Positions 11,381-19,729 of a DNA stretch of 64,000 nucleotides are shown here, in pieces (the stretch's first letter is position 1; each line of letters begins with the position of its first letter). The notes under the pieces are model-generated. The model was given only the letters and a program-made list of their open reading frames with translations, did not search any database and was not told the DNA's origin. Made by a program: the position numbers and the translations under genes. The DNA comes from Prostheceraeus crozeri (Eukaryota; Platyhelminthes; Polycladida; Euryleptidae). The stretch is from the NCBI GenBank assembly GCA_907163375.1, contig CAJQUW010005287.1, positions 1 through 64,000 on the forward strand, read 5' to 3'.

Positions 11381-11542
11381 TTATTCGTCACCAAATCTAT
11401 GCAGCAATGTAGGACCTGCACCTAGATCTCGATGTGTCATTACTTTCATTACTTTATTAAGGACACGTGGTAAAATTGAAATGATAAGACCACCCCTCTG
11501 ACGTCGTCTTCGTCTTCGTCTTCGTCTAGTACGATATGGCAT
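11381..11542 (-). CDS. CG7, Arg-rich 53-residue peptide
   Basis: From ATG 11,542 the frame starts MPYRT, then nine consecutive arginines, RQRGG-type residues and a hydrophobic stretch, ending GDE. An ATG two codons upstream (11,548) is possible, but the chosen one aligns with CG6. The two genes share the plan MP-aromatic, poly-Arg, QRGG, hydrophobic segment, so they are tandem paralogues. Small Arg-rich peptides with a hydrophobic centre resemble the DNA-condensing core peptides of adenovirus-like viruses (mu/pX type). That is an analogy of composition, not a proven homology. It is the last gene before the AATAAA array, which can supply its polyadenylation site. The Arg run is encoded by an AGACGA repeat. 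Confidence 0.6.
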   Translation of the reverse strand: MPYRTRRRRRRRRRQRGGLIISILPRVLNKVMKVMTHRDLGAGPTLLHRFGDE

Positions 11543-11571
11543 TGTCATAATAACATTCCATTCACTGTTAC

Positions 11572-11727
11572 TTAGCGCTTTCGCTTAATACGTCTAATGG
11601 CTTTCCTTGCTATATGTCGTGAAACACCCTTTGTAATAGTTCCTGCAAAATGTTTACCAAGCATTCCCGCTAGAGGTAAAAGAATACCCCCTCTCTGACG
11701 TCTTCGTCTTCGTCTATAACATGGCAT
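11572..11727 (-). CDS. CG6, Arg-rich 51-residue peptide
   Basis: From ATG 11,727 the peptide begins MPCY, then six arginines, QRGG, a hydrophobic LLPLAGMLG segment, a middle with H and K, and a basic C-terminus RRIKRKR. It ends 30 bases before the CG7 start, so the two may share a transcript. The bipartite basic, hydrophobic, basic arrangement suits a nucleic-acid-binding or membrane-active peptide; a virion core or nuclear-localised role is inferred. The gene is too short for ordinary gene finding, but it is supported by the paralogue and by the decayed left-arm copy at 6,759. Confidence 0.6.
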   Translation of the reverse strand: MPCYRRRRRRQRGGILLPLAGMLGKHFAGTITKGVSRHIARKAIRRIKRKR

Positions 11728-11816
11728 GATTCATACAATCTGCTATGTATATGATTACTTAAACTTCTACATCCCATACCCTTTCATTCAAAAGAATCAA
11801 GGCTTACCATGTAAGT

Positions 11817-11822
11817 TTATTG
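11817..11822 (-). terminator. Poly(A) signal after CG5
   Basis: AATAAA on the minus strand, 40 bases beyond the CG5 stop codon. Confidence 0.6.
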
Positions 11823-11861
11823 AAGAAGCACACACGAGAAAGTAAATCATGAGAAAGTAAA

Positions 11862-12359
11862 TCATGAGAAAACACTGTTCATATCAATGGCATGCACCAA
11901 CGCTTCATCCACCAAATCCACCTCACGTCGTATATTTGATTCTGATGAAATGCGTCCATGAAACTGTCGATGCGGCAATTGTGGGATAAGCATACGTAAT
12001 CCCAATGGGACCACCGGAGATCCTGCCCTCGAGTTAGGTGGATTATTCTCCTTCTCCTTCTCCTTTTCGTACGTCACCCACTCTTCATCCGTCATTTCAC
12101 TAAAATTCGTCCGACTGGAAGATGGTGAATTTAAAAATCTGTCCAACTGTGTAATGTCTGGTGAAAACCTTGGAGGAAGATTGTCCATCGGGGTAGGCGT
12201 CACCAACTCTGGAAGTCCTTCATCAGTCAATTCACTCAAATCGGGCCACGATCCCCATCCAGACGGAAGATCAGTTGGCCAGTCTTCCTCGTCGCTCTCT
12301 GGCACTAACACTTCGGGAATGCGAATCCGTAAAGGTTGGATCATCGTTACGTCGGGCAT
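11862..12359 (-). CDS. CG5, acidic 165-residue protein
   Basis: Starts MPDVTMIQ at 12,359, 49 bases downstream of a TATA box. An upstream in-frame ATG (12,365) is less likely to be used than this one, but cannot be excluded. Residues 18-60 are acidic and Pro/Trp-rich (ESDEEDWPTD). There are two related segments, SELTDEGL (42-49) and SEMTDEEW (87-94), then a charged EKEKEKENN run and a moderately basic C-terminal half. No membrane segment or enzyme motif is visible. Acidic composition with repeated short motifs would suit a transcriptional activator or adaptor, but I do not recognise a family. Three GGTCCTCTAAAAGGTATC-type repeats lie just upstream of its TATA box, and a poly(A) signal follows. 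Confidence 0.65.
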   Translation of the reverse strand: MPDVTMIQPLRIRIPEVLVPESDEEDWPTDLPSGWGSWPDLSELTDEGLPELVTPTPMDNLPPRFSPDITQLDRFLNSPSSSRTNFSEMTDEEWVTYEKEKEKENNPPNSRAGSPVVPLGLRMLIPQLPHRQFHGRISSESNIRREVDLVDEALVHAIDMNSVFS

Positions 12360-12407
12360 GTTCACTAGCTCAAGTCAAAATATGAAGTAAATGATTTCAA
12401 AAGTCAT

Positions 12408-12487
12408 TTATATACAGTTTTTAGTGGATCGGGTCCTCTAAAAGGTATCAGGTCCTCTAAAAGGTATCGGGTCCTCTATCGGGTCCC
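12408..12487 (-). promoter_or_regulatory. CG5 promoter: TATA plus repeated GGGTCC element
   Basis: Minus-strand TATATAAATG is preceded by four copies of a GAGGACC(C/T)GAT motif spaced about 20 bases apart: at 12,428-12,440, 12,448-12,460 and 12,467-12,480, with a fourth just beyond. The copies overlap the last codons of CG4. Confidence 0.7.
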
Positions 12488-12696
12488 TTCCACAATCCAT
12501 CTCTCCAATAATTTGATTGTCGTTGATGACTCACTATCGTCGCTTTCAGCACAAAGTCGCATGTGTCCTCACACTCTCTGATCTTCTCTGGATTCTTCGA
12601 TTTATAGGCTCTCCTCTTATATCTTTCAATCATTTGTTTGATGGTCTTCATCTCCTCACGCTGCCTTACTCTCAACTCTTCTCTTGTTTCTACCAT
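12457..12696 (-). CDS. CG4, 79-residue basic helical protein
   Basis: Start MVETREEL at 12,696, the first ATG after the TATA box at 12,729-12,735. The body is a charged helix (about residues 3-35) followed by a segment with two cysteines (ECEDTCDF). The C-terminus WKGPDRGPDTF is encoded by the GGACCCGAT repeats that also form the CG5 promoter, so coding and regulatory sequence overlap. No family recognised. Confidence 0.55.
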   Translation of the reverse strand: MVETREELRVRQREEMKTIKQMIERYKRRAYKSKNPEKIRECEDTCDFVLKATIVSHQRQSNYWRDGLWKGPDRGPDTF

Positions 12697-12728
12697 GATT
12701 ATGATTGTGACACTCATTTCATCCACTC

Positions 12729-12785
12729 TTATATACATCTCTCAAAGGACCCGATCCCTTCATGGGTCCCCTTCAGGGGACCCTG
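12729..12785 (-). promoter_or_regulatory. CG4 promoter: TATA plus GGGTCC dyads
   Basis: Minus-strand GTATATAAG is preceded by GGGTCCTTTGAGAG, CATGAAGGGATCGGGTCC and GGGGACCC copies within 45 bases. The element starts right after the CG3 stop codon. Confidence 0.65.
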
Positions 12786-12788
12786 AAA

Positions 12789-13343
12789 TCACCTCGTTTG
12801 TCCACCCGTCCATTCAATGTCAGTCAATGTATCAGTATGAAGAATCTGAACCCACACCTTCTTCTCAATATCCAAACGAAATCGTCGTGTCAATTTCGGT
12901 CGTTTATACACTTCTGGAGTATGTTGATATACTATATACATAGCCCGTGCCAAACCTCCTCCATCTTCACGCTTTCTACCTGGAGAACGTCGAATACATG
13001 TTTCTGTAGGATTCCATGATATAACTACATCTCCTTCATACATTGGAATGTAATCACGTTCAAAATAAAGACAGTCTTTCGGTTTCTCCACCGTTGTTGT
13101 AATTGGATGCTGATATGTCGGTGTTACTTCAAAATAGAATGTGTCAATATACGTTGGAATTATTTCATTTTCCAATTCTATCTTACGGCGTGATATCACT
13201 ACACAGTTCTTCGTCTCTGAAATTATCTTGTCTCCATGAAATAATGGAATGGTACGGTGATATTGCCAAAATTTACCTTTCCAATGACGTATTGGATAAC
13301 GTACCTCACACTCTGGAACCTCACACTCTGGAACCTCACTCAT
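12789..13343 (-). CDS. CG3, 184-residue duplicated-domain protein
   Basis: Start at ATG 13,343 (MSEVPECEV), about 35 bases after a TATA box; an in-frame GTG farther upstream is not a likely start. The N-terminus has a tandem PECEV repeat encoded by a 15-base duplication. The protein has an internal duplication: TIPLFHGDKII (31-41) and YIPMYEGDVVI (98-108), each followed by a beta-rich stretch and an Arg-containing segment. It is a clear paralogue of CG2, sharing IDTFYF, EKP, ERD and RFRLD at matching places. No catalytic motif is visible. A beta-sandwich structural or binding protein is likely from the pattern, but no family is recognised. Confidence 0.7.
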   Translation of the reverse strand: MSEVPECEVPECEVRYPIRHWKGKFWQYHRTIPLFHGDKIISETKNCVVISRRKIELENEIIPTYIDTFYFEVTPTYQHPITTTVEKPKDCLYFERDYIPMYEGDVVISWNPTETCIRRSPGRKREDGGGLARAMYIVYQHTPEVYKRPKLTRRFRLDIEKKVWVQILHTDTLTDIEWTGGQTR

Positions 13344-13376
13344 GATGATTATATTCCCATCTATTTTCACTTAACT

Positions 13377-13387
13377 TATTTATACCC
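13377..13387 (-). promoter_or_regulatory. CG3 TATA box
   Basis: Minus-strand GGTATAAATAA lies about 35 bases before the start codon. Unlike CG2, CG4 and CG5, no GGGTCC element precedes it. Confidence 0.55.
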
Positions 13388-13463
13388 ATATCCATCTTCT
13401 TCTAATACCATCCTATTCATTATAGTATAACTCAAAGGAAAATGATCACATGTATGAAGTATG

Positions 13464-13469
13464 TTTATT
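13464..13469 (-). terminator. Poly(A) signal after CG2
   Basis: AATAAA on the minus strand, about 35 bases past the CG2 stop codon, inside a short T/A-rich region. Confidence 0.6.
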
Positions 13470-13502
13470 CAATAAAAGTTCATTCAATATATACATAAAA
13501 GT

Positions 13503-14102
13503 TCATTGAAATACAAATTCTCCACTTATTTCACTAAAGGACTTATAATCACCTCTCTCTTCATCAATGTCTCTGTACCATCCGTTGGGAATGACACGAA
13601 TCCATGCTTCACCATCTAGACGGAATCGTTGCGTCTCATACGGTGGGTCCATGAGTGGCTTTGAATGATGTTCAACTTCCACATACGCCCCCATCCACCT
13701 TCCATCATCCACCCATCCTGGTGCACGACGTATCATCATTCTTGTAGGGGAGTACCCCAGAATTACATCCCCTTCGTACATAGGCACATCTCGTTCCATG
13801 TATAGTGGCTTCTCCGGTGGGTCATTCGTACTTGAATGTATACGATATACAGGTGATTTAGTAAAATAAAAAGTGTCAATCGTAGTTGGAAATATGTGAG
13901 TCTCTGTCTGTACCACAGCCCGCTTGACCACCACACATGATATCTTATCTGATAGGATCACATCCCCAGCGAAAAGGGGAATATCTCGATACACCATTGC
14001 AGGTACTCGATCCCGAAGCAATGGGAAGAAAATAGATGCTGACGTTGATGCTGACGTTGATGCTGACGTTGTAGATATCGTTACTTCACCGGCTACTGCC
14101 AT
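13503..14102 (-). CDS. CG2, 199-residue duplicated-domain protein
   Basis: Starts MAVAGEVTIS at 14,102, the first good ATG after the TATA box. Residues 11-23 are a Ser/Thr/Ala repeat encoded by a nine-base unit. The core contains two similar halves, with RDIPLFAGDVIL (39-50) and RDVPMYEGDVIL (104-115) about 65 residues apart, each followed by a basic stretch. IDTFYF lies between them and RFRLD near the end. It is a tandem paralogue of CG3. The pattern of alternating hydrophobic residues suggests an all-beta fold. I do not recognise the family; capsid, decoy and receptor-binding roles are all untested possibilities. It is intact here and broken in the left arm. Confidence 0.7.
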   Translation of the reverse strand: MAVAGEVTISTTSASTSASTSASIFFPLLRDRVPAMVYRDIPLFAGDVILSDKISCVVVKRAVVQTETHIFPTTIDTFYFTKSPVYRIHSSTNDPPEKPLYMERDVPMYEGDVILGYSPTRMMIRRAPGWVDDGRWMGAYVEVEHHSKPLMDPPYETQRFRLDGEAWIRVIPNGWYRDIDEERGDYKSFSEISGEFVFQ

Positions 14103-14158
14103 ATTGTATCTGAGTAGTCTTCTTCAACGGTATAATTCATCTACATTCAAACTCCTTC

Positions 14159-14216
14159 TTATATATTCTCTAAAGGGGCCCGACCCTTAGTAACGGGTCC
14201 CTTAGTTACGGGACCC
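14159..14216 (-). promoter_or_regulatory. CG2 promoter: TATA plus GGGTCC repeats
   Basis: Minus-strand ATATATAAG is preceded by GGGTCGGGCCCCTTTAGAG and two GGGACCCGTTACTAAG-like repeats. Confidence 0.65.
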
Positions 14217-14221
14217 GTTTG

Positions 14222-14560
14222 TAAATCTAAAAACATTTCATATGGACGATGATGGTAGATAAAATAGTGTCAAATAAATTAAGATAGCTTACACTTCTGA
14301 TACAGGGATAGCAATCGACTGCGATCCATGTGTAAAGAGCTTGTTAGACTATGGATGGGCTTAAGTGGATGATTTAACCATGTATACTTTTTCATTTGGA
14401 AATAGTAGCACGCTTAGTCTAACTTGTAAATCTAAAAACATTTCATATGGACGATGATGGTAGATAAAATAGTGTCAAATAAATTAAGATAGCTTACACT
14501 TCTGATACAGGGATAGCAATCGACTGCGATCCATGTGTAAAGAGCTTGTTAGACTACGGA
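14222..14560. repeat. Tandem 205-bp duplication upstream of CG2, right arm
   Basis: The block from taaatctaaaaacatttcat to aagagcttgttagactac is present twice, starting near 14,222 and 14,428. It mirrors 3,805-4,150. Confidence 0.8.
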
Positions 14561-14689
14561 AGAGAGAAGTGTGTTATGTTGCGTGTGGCGCGTGAGTGTC
14601 CTCCCATTTCATTCCATTCATCAATTCGTCTCATTGATAGAGACAGGTAGAACTCATGGTTCTCATAACGTATGCAATGGAAAGTTTTA

Positions 14690-14895
14690 GGCAACCTTCG
14701 ACAGTTGGCTAAATGTCGCCCTGGCGCGAATGCATACTACGTTGAGACAGAGGCAATCACTTGCAAACATGACGCAGAGAGGTTTAACAAGATTGACCAT
14801 TGCCGAATGTCCCTTGCGGTATACATAGCTACGGGTTTCACCGCCGCCCTTTACAGGAACGCCCGTCGAAAGGAAGTATTACACCGAACTTCATT
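14690..14895 (-). repeat. Module A (right arm), possible exon or structured RNA
   Basis: Contains, on the plus strand, tactacgttgagacag, aacatgacgcagagaggttt and ttacaggaacgcccgtcgaa with aggaagtattacac. Modules B and D share these in the same order and C shares part. On the minus strand a frame is open through most of it. It is flanked by ctgatagcagattcaactta-type AT-rich dyads. Confidence 0.6.
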
Positions 14896-15015
14896 TGCAA
14901 CGTTCAAGTTGACTGATAGCAGATTCAACTTAATGATAGTATTCGCCAGTCCGAAGACTGCCCAGGGCAAACCGCGAGGAGGTTCTATCATGTCTTGCCC
15001 CATGGTGGCCCTTAA
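14895..15015. repeat. Spacer repeat with gactgcccagggca, copy 1
   Basis: The segment gactgatagcagattcaact to tcatgtcttgccccatggtg recurs at 15,374-15,480 with few changes, and in the left arm. Confidence 0.8.
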
Positions 15016-15051
15016 GAGAGCCGATGGTTCGTTCTCGGGAGTAACGTCATC

Positions 15052-15318
15052 TTACACCCTACCAATTCTGCTGAGAGAGTCAAAGACTCTCTCTTTGGTA
15101 GCACTGTCGACTTCCACACTAACTGGTACATGGCTAAAAAGTGGAATGTAGCGCCATTCCGTTGGATTGGCAGCAGTTGCTGTCATCGGATTGCCAATCC
15201 GAGCAAGATTATTAAAAACTCTGTCTTGCTCCTCTAGCCTGACAAACTCCTCAAATAAATTTCGCGGCCTTAACTGCGGTCCGCGAGGAGAGCTGACTTG
15301 ACTGTTCGGCGTCTGCAT
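15052..15318 (-). CDS. CG1, 88-residue protein with an internal repeat
   Basis: Starts MQTPNSQVS at 15,318, about 30 bases after a TATA box. Two related segments, DRVFNNLARIG (about 33-43) and ERVFDSLSRIG (about 76-86), enclose a Pro/Ser-containing centre. The frame stops right after the second repeat, where the left-arm copy shows a GGTAAGAT donor. The gene may therefore once have been, or may still be, spliced to a module downstream. No family recognised. Confidence 0.5.
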   Translation of the reverse strand: MQTPNSQVSSPRGPQLRPRNLFEEFVRLEEQDRVFNNLARIGNPMTATAANPTEWRYIPLFSHVPVSVEVDSATKERVFDSLSRIGRV

Positions 15319-15345
15319 GATTGAAATGAAATGAGAGGCAGTGGT

Positions 15346-15353
15346 TTATATAC
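15346..15353 (-). promoter_or_regulatory. CG1 TATA box
   Basis: Minus-strand GGGTATATAAACC about 30 bases before the CG1 start codon. Confidence 0.65.
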
Positions 15354-15373
15354 CCCTCTAATGCGACGCAACG

Positions 15374-15480
15374 TTCAAGTTGACTGATAGCAGATTCAAC
15401 TTAATGATAGTATTCGCCAGTCTAAAGACTGCCCAGGGCAAAGCGCATTGAAGGCTCTATCATGTCTTGCCCCATAGTGG
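15374..15480. repeat. Spacer repeat with gactgcccagggca, copy 2
   Basis: Second copy of the block at 14,895-15,015; it lies directly upstream of the CG1 promoter. Confidence 0.75.
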
Positions 15481-15654
15481 CCGATTATACGGTAGTGTGT
15501 TAGTAGATTTCAATCATTGAAAAGGGAAGATGAGAATCATTTCATTTGTCTCATCAACGTTTATCATGGGAACAATCATTGAAGGGACATCTAATGAATT
15601 ACATTTCACTCTACTCCATATCATAAAGACTAACCTTTGTCGAATGGCTGAAGT

Positions 15655-15860
15655 ACTCTGACCTGGCGAGAGAAAGCGTCACGTTGAGTATGAAGTCGAA
15701 CGCCCAACATGAGCAACGGCTCAGAGGTTTCGGTCTAACAAACGACGAACAACCCGTGCAACACAATCCCTCTACGGCAGTACCCGCCGTCCCGAAGGAA
15801 CGCTCGAGCAAAGGAGGTATTACAGCGATGATGTGCTTTATGAGTAGAAGTGAATCTCTT
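15655..15860 (-). repeat. Module B (right arm only)
   Basis: Shares with D the plus-strand strings cccaacatgag, ggtttcggtct or ggttacggtct, cgccgtcccgaaggaac and tattacagc. On the minus strand a frame open from 15,880 to 15,611 encodes SCWAFD-like and LNV residues. A similar series can be read in D in one frame, which favours coding origin. It is followed by cttgatagcaagagactatt dyads. Confidence 0.6.
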
Positions 15861-15962
15861 GATAGCAAGAGACTATTCAACTAGATAGCAAGTCAAAAAT
15901 AACCTGATAGCAGGACAAATGTATAGTCAGTAATTTACACTTAGTGAGGAATGATAGATTTG

Positions 15963-16165
15963 AGTGTAGTGAGTGGCACTCGATCCCGTCGACAGCCCGA
16001 AGGCCTTGTACTGATCACTAGGGAAGTGAGAGATCTTCCCCGATACCCGCTCTTTACAGCTGAAGACATCATTGTCACTGCCCCGAAGTGGTAACAGGAA
16101 CGCCGAGTCAAAGGTAGTGAACAGTAGCTGGGATCTAACCCCTCAAAGCTGCCTTAGTCTTAGTT
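15963..16165 (-). repeat. Module C (right arm)
   Basis: Counterpart of 373-556. It shares with A, B and D only the ccgaag-aacaggaacgcc-aaaggtagt portion. Long open frames cross it on the minus strand in two phases. It is followed by the dyad aaatctgatagcagattt. Confidence 0.65.
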
Positions 16166-16329
16166 GAATTTGAAATCTGATAGCAGATTTGAACTTCGCA
16201 TACTTGAAAACCTTGAGGAAACATCCCAAGTTGTTGCTTTGATCAGCTTGATAGCAAGCCGTAGAGAGCTTGATTCACCAGCGTTTTGCAATGGAGATGT
16301 TTAGAGGCCACCCATGACAAGATAGCTAA

Positions 16330-16515
16330 GACTCAACCGATTGGCGTTCAAAGTGCTACGTTGAGAGCTGTGTCAAATGCCCAACATGAGACATGAGTTG
16401 TCCCAGCGGTTACGGTCTTAAATATGACACATTCCCTTGCCACACTTATCACTACGGCATCGTCCGCCGTCCCGAAGGAACACCCTGTCAGTGGAATATT
16501 ACAGCAAAACTCTCC
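16330..16515 (-). repeat. Module D (right arm, outermost)
   Basis: Plus-strand signatures gctacgttgagagctg, cccaacatgagacatgag, cggttacggtctta and ccgtcccgaaggaacacc align with B. Its outer edge has no left-arm partner, so the palindrome ends between C and D. Confidence 0.6.
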
Positions 16516-16900
16516 GTGTCTTGCTCGCTTTCAGTGAAAAGCCGCTTATACCATGAGAAGACTGGCTCAGACATCATTAAAAATGCTTTCATTGACTTCA
16601 GCAGGGTCGAAAACCCCAGAAAACCTCCAAAACTAGTGAATTTAAAATTTTCAACTTTTTAGCACTACTTATGAAATTTTATAAGTAGTCCATCACTTAG
16701 GGCAGGTCAATAGCGACCGAACCTTTTTTGAATCAAGTCAAACGGACTTGTAGAAGCAAAGTTACGAGCCTTTAAAGTTTTGGAGTCTTTTATGGCCTGG
16801 AGACGAAGGCCATCTCCTGGCGAACCTCTAAGTCTGACGCCTTAGCTGATATCAGCAATGAAATTTTCTAAGTCGGTTTCTTACAGAAACTTGGAATTTG
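16516..16900. other. Gene-free stretch
   Basis: No coding signal or recognisable repeat; AT-rich, lying between the palindrome and the satellite block. Confidence 0.4.
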
Positions 16901-16919
16901 GAATGTCCGAAGCTATCAT

Positions 16920-19560
16920 CGGAGCTCAGAGAGACGACCTACCTCTGACAGTCGTTCTCCTCTAAATGACAAGTCTCCGTTGGTTCCCAGCTTATATAGT
17001 GTGTGGCGATCAGCTGATGACGTAATACCCATCATCCAAACACTAAAAATCCCGTCTATCTCCGGTTCTAGTGCTCCGATTGAGCTGGAAATACACCATT
17101 TCCATGTAGAATTTGACGCTGAATCCGAATCTGGCCTCCGTTTTCCCATCCGATGCTTCGTTTTGGCTCTACAGTAGGCAGCCATCGCAAAAATTCTAAC
17201 TCTGTCGTTTTTCCGAAAAATGTTGAAAATTTTTCTCGCCGATGACTTGAAACTCTCCGATTGACATGAAACTCACCATATAGATAAAGAATCTGACGCT
17301 GATTCCAAATCTGAAATCCGTTTTCCAATCCGATGCTTCGTTTTGAAGCTAGAGCCCAAAACGTCCCAAATTCTAACTCTGTCGTTTTTCACCAATGTCC
17401 GAAAATCTTAAATGGCATCTCACATCTAAACGAAGACAGATAGGAACAAGCCGATTCTTTCACTGAATTTGTCTCACTCTTAGCTTTCAAACGAGCTATT
17501 GCACGACAAAATCCGTCCACTGGAAGCCAAAATCGAAGCAAGCTGTCCAGAGGGGGGGGGGGGGACGTCAGTGAAAATTTTTTCTCTCCGATTGAGCTGG
17601 AAATACACCATTTCCATGTAGAATTTGACGCTGAATCCGAATCTGGCCTCCGTTTTCCCATCCGATGCTTCGTTTTGGCTCTACAGTAGGCAGCCATCGC
17701 AAAAATTCTAACTCTGTCGTTTTTTTCGAAAAATGTTGAAAATTTTTTCTCTCCGATTGACTTGAAACTCACCATACAGATAAAGAATTTCACGCTGATT
17801 CCAAATCTGAAATCCGTTTTCCAATCCGATGCTTCGTTTTGAAGCTAGAGCCCAAAACGTCCCAAATTCTAACTCTGTCGTTTTCACCAATGTCCCAAAA
17901 TCTTAAATGGTGTCTCACATCTAAACGAAGACAGATAGGAACAAGCCGATTCTTTCATTGAATTGGTCTCACTCTTAGCTTTCAAACGAGCTATCGCACG
18001 ACAAAATCCATCCACTGGAAGCCAAAATCGAAGCAAGCTGTCCAGAGGGGGGGGGGGACGTCAGCGAAAAATTTTCTCTCTCCGATTGCTTTCAAATTCA
18101 CCATACAGATGCAGAATTTCACGTAGATTCCGAATCTGGCCTCCGTTTTCTCATCCGATGCTTCGTTTGGGCGCTACACACCAAAACGTCCCAAATTCTA
18201 ACTCTGTCGTTTTTTCGAAAAATGTTGAAAATTTTTCTCTCCGATTGACTTGAAACTCACCATACAGATAAAGAATTTCACGCTGATTCCAAATCTGAAA
18301 TCCGTTTTCCCATCCGATGCTTCGTTTTGAAGCTAGAGCCCAAAACGTCCCAAATTCTAACTCTGTCGTTTTTCGCCAATGTCCCAAAATCTTAAATGGC
18401 GTCTCACATCTAAACGAAGACAGATAGGAACAAGCCGATTCTTTCAGTGAATTTGTCTCACTCTTAGCTTTCAAACGAGCTATCGCACGACAAAATCCGT
18501 CCACTGGAAGCTAAAATCGAAGCAAGCTGTCCAGAGGGGGGGGGGACGTCAGTGAAATTTCTAAATTTGATGAAAAATGTTTTGGTGACGGTCCCAGGTC
18601 GAAATTCCACACTTTGGAAAATTTTCAAAATTTTACCCATACAAAGTCACTCTGACACTTAGGATTTTTTCAGGTAAGCGAGCTCCGACCTAAAATCTTG
18701 TAACCGCTCTAACTTTTGAACGAAGACAGATAGGAACAAGCCGATTCTTTCACTGAATTTGTCTCACTCTTAGCTTTCAAACGAGCTATTGCACGACAAA
18801 ATCCGTCCACTGGAAGCCAAAATCGAAGCAAGCTGTCCAGAGGGGGGGGGGACGTCAGCGAAAAATTTTTTATCTCCGATTTCGCTGGAAACATCCTTCC
18901 TAACCCAAAATTTCACGTAGATTCCGAATCTGGCCTCCGTTTTCTCATCCGATGCTTCGTTTTGGCTCTACAGTAGGCAGCCATCGCAAAAATTCTAACT
19001 CTGTCGTTTTTTCGAAAAATGTTGAAAATTTTTTCTCTCCGATTGACTTGAAACTCACCATACAGATAAAGAATTTCACGCTGATTCCAAATCTGAAATC
19101 CGTTTTCCCATCCGATGCTTCGTTTTGAAGCTAGAGCCCAAAACGTCCCAAATTCTAACTCTGTCGTTTTTCGCCAATGTCCCAAAATCTTAAATGGCGT
19201 CTCACATCTAAACGAAGACAGATAGGAACAAGCCGATTCTTTCAGTGAATTTGTCTCACTCTTAGCTTTCAAACGAGCTATCGCACGACAAAATCCGTCC
19301 ACTGGAAGCTAAAATCGAAGCAAGCTGTCCAGAGGGGGGGGGGGACGTCAGCGAAAAATTTTTTATCTCCGATTTCGCTGGAAACATCCTTCCTAACCCA
19401 AAATTTCACGTAGATTCCGAATCTGGCCTCCGTTTTCTCATCCGATGCTTCGTTTGGGCGCTACACACCAAAACGTCCCAAATTCTAACTCTGTTAAAAT
19501 TTTGAAGAAAAATTTTTTCTCACCAATTGCCTTGAAACTCACCCTACCGATGCAGAATTT
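16920..19560. repeat. Composite G-tract satellite, about 490-bp unit
   Basis: Blocks ending tccagagggggggg followed by gacgtcag recur at about 17,551, 18,041, 18,533, 18,839 and 19,330, mostly 490 bases apart with one short unit of 306. Within each unit the phrase aattctaactctgtcgtttt occurs twice and catccgatgcttcgtttt twice. The minus-strand frames that cross several units (KRSIGWENG-type strings) repeat with the DNA and show no protein features, so I treat them as by-products. Confidence 0.85.
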
Positions 19561-19604
19561 TACGGTGAATCCGAATCTGGCAGCCATTTCACCATCCACG
19601 ACAA

Positions 19605-19705
19605 CCTAGACGGTCGCCCACGTTAACCTAGACGGTCGCCCACGTCAACCTAGACGGTCGCCCACGTCAACCTGGACGGTCGCCCAAGTCAACCAGGCGG
19701 TCGGA
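19605..19705. repeat. 25-bp tandem repeat
   Basis: Four to five copies of cctagacggtcgcccacgt with small changes. Confidence 0.85.
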
Positions 19706-19729
19706 CCAACTCACTCGAGTCTCACACTC

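Larger units (their letters stand above)
300..16220. repeat. Giant imperfect inverted repeat with convergent gene cassettes
   Basis: Sequence from about 300 to 8,460 reappears in reverse complement from about 8,465 to 16,220. Landmarks that pair are 373-556 with 15,963-16,165, 2,409-2,690 with 15,052-15,318, 4,274-4,867 with 13,503-14,102, 6,759-7,115 with 11,381-11,727, and 7,657 with 9,250. The arms are not the same length. The left arm has about 1.6 kb of private sequence at 575-2,150, and the right arm has a longer minisatellite. The inner 800 bp on each side are nearly identical, while the outer parts differ by many small indels. Duplicated order and convergent orientation are seen directly. 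Whether this is a natural palindrome or partly an assembly fold-back is open. Confidence 0.9.

Noticed and set aside
14672-15151. 159-codon plus-strand frame across module A and the spacer repeat
   Set aside because: It runs antisense to CG1 and through repeat units, with no protein-like features or promoter.
17389-19302. Several minus-strand frames of 90-134 codons in the satellite
   Set aside because: They repeat with the DNA unit, start anywhere and have no domain signal.
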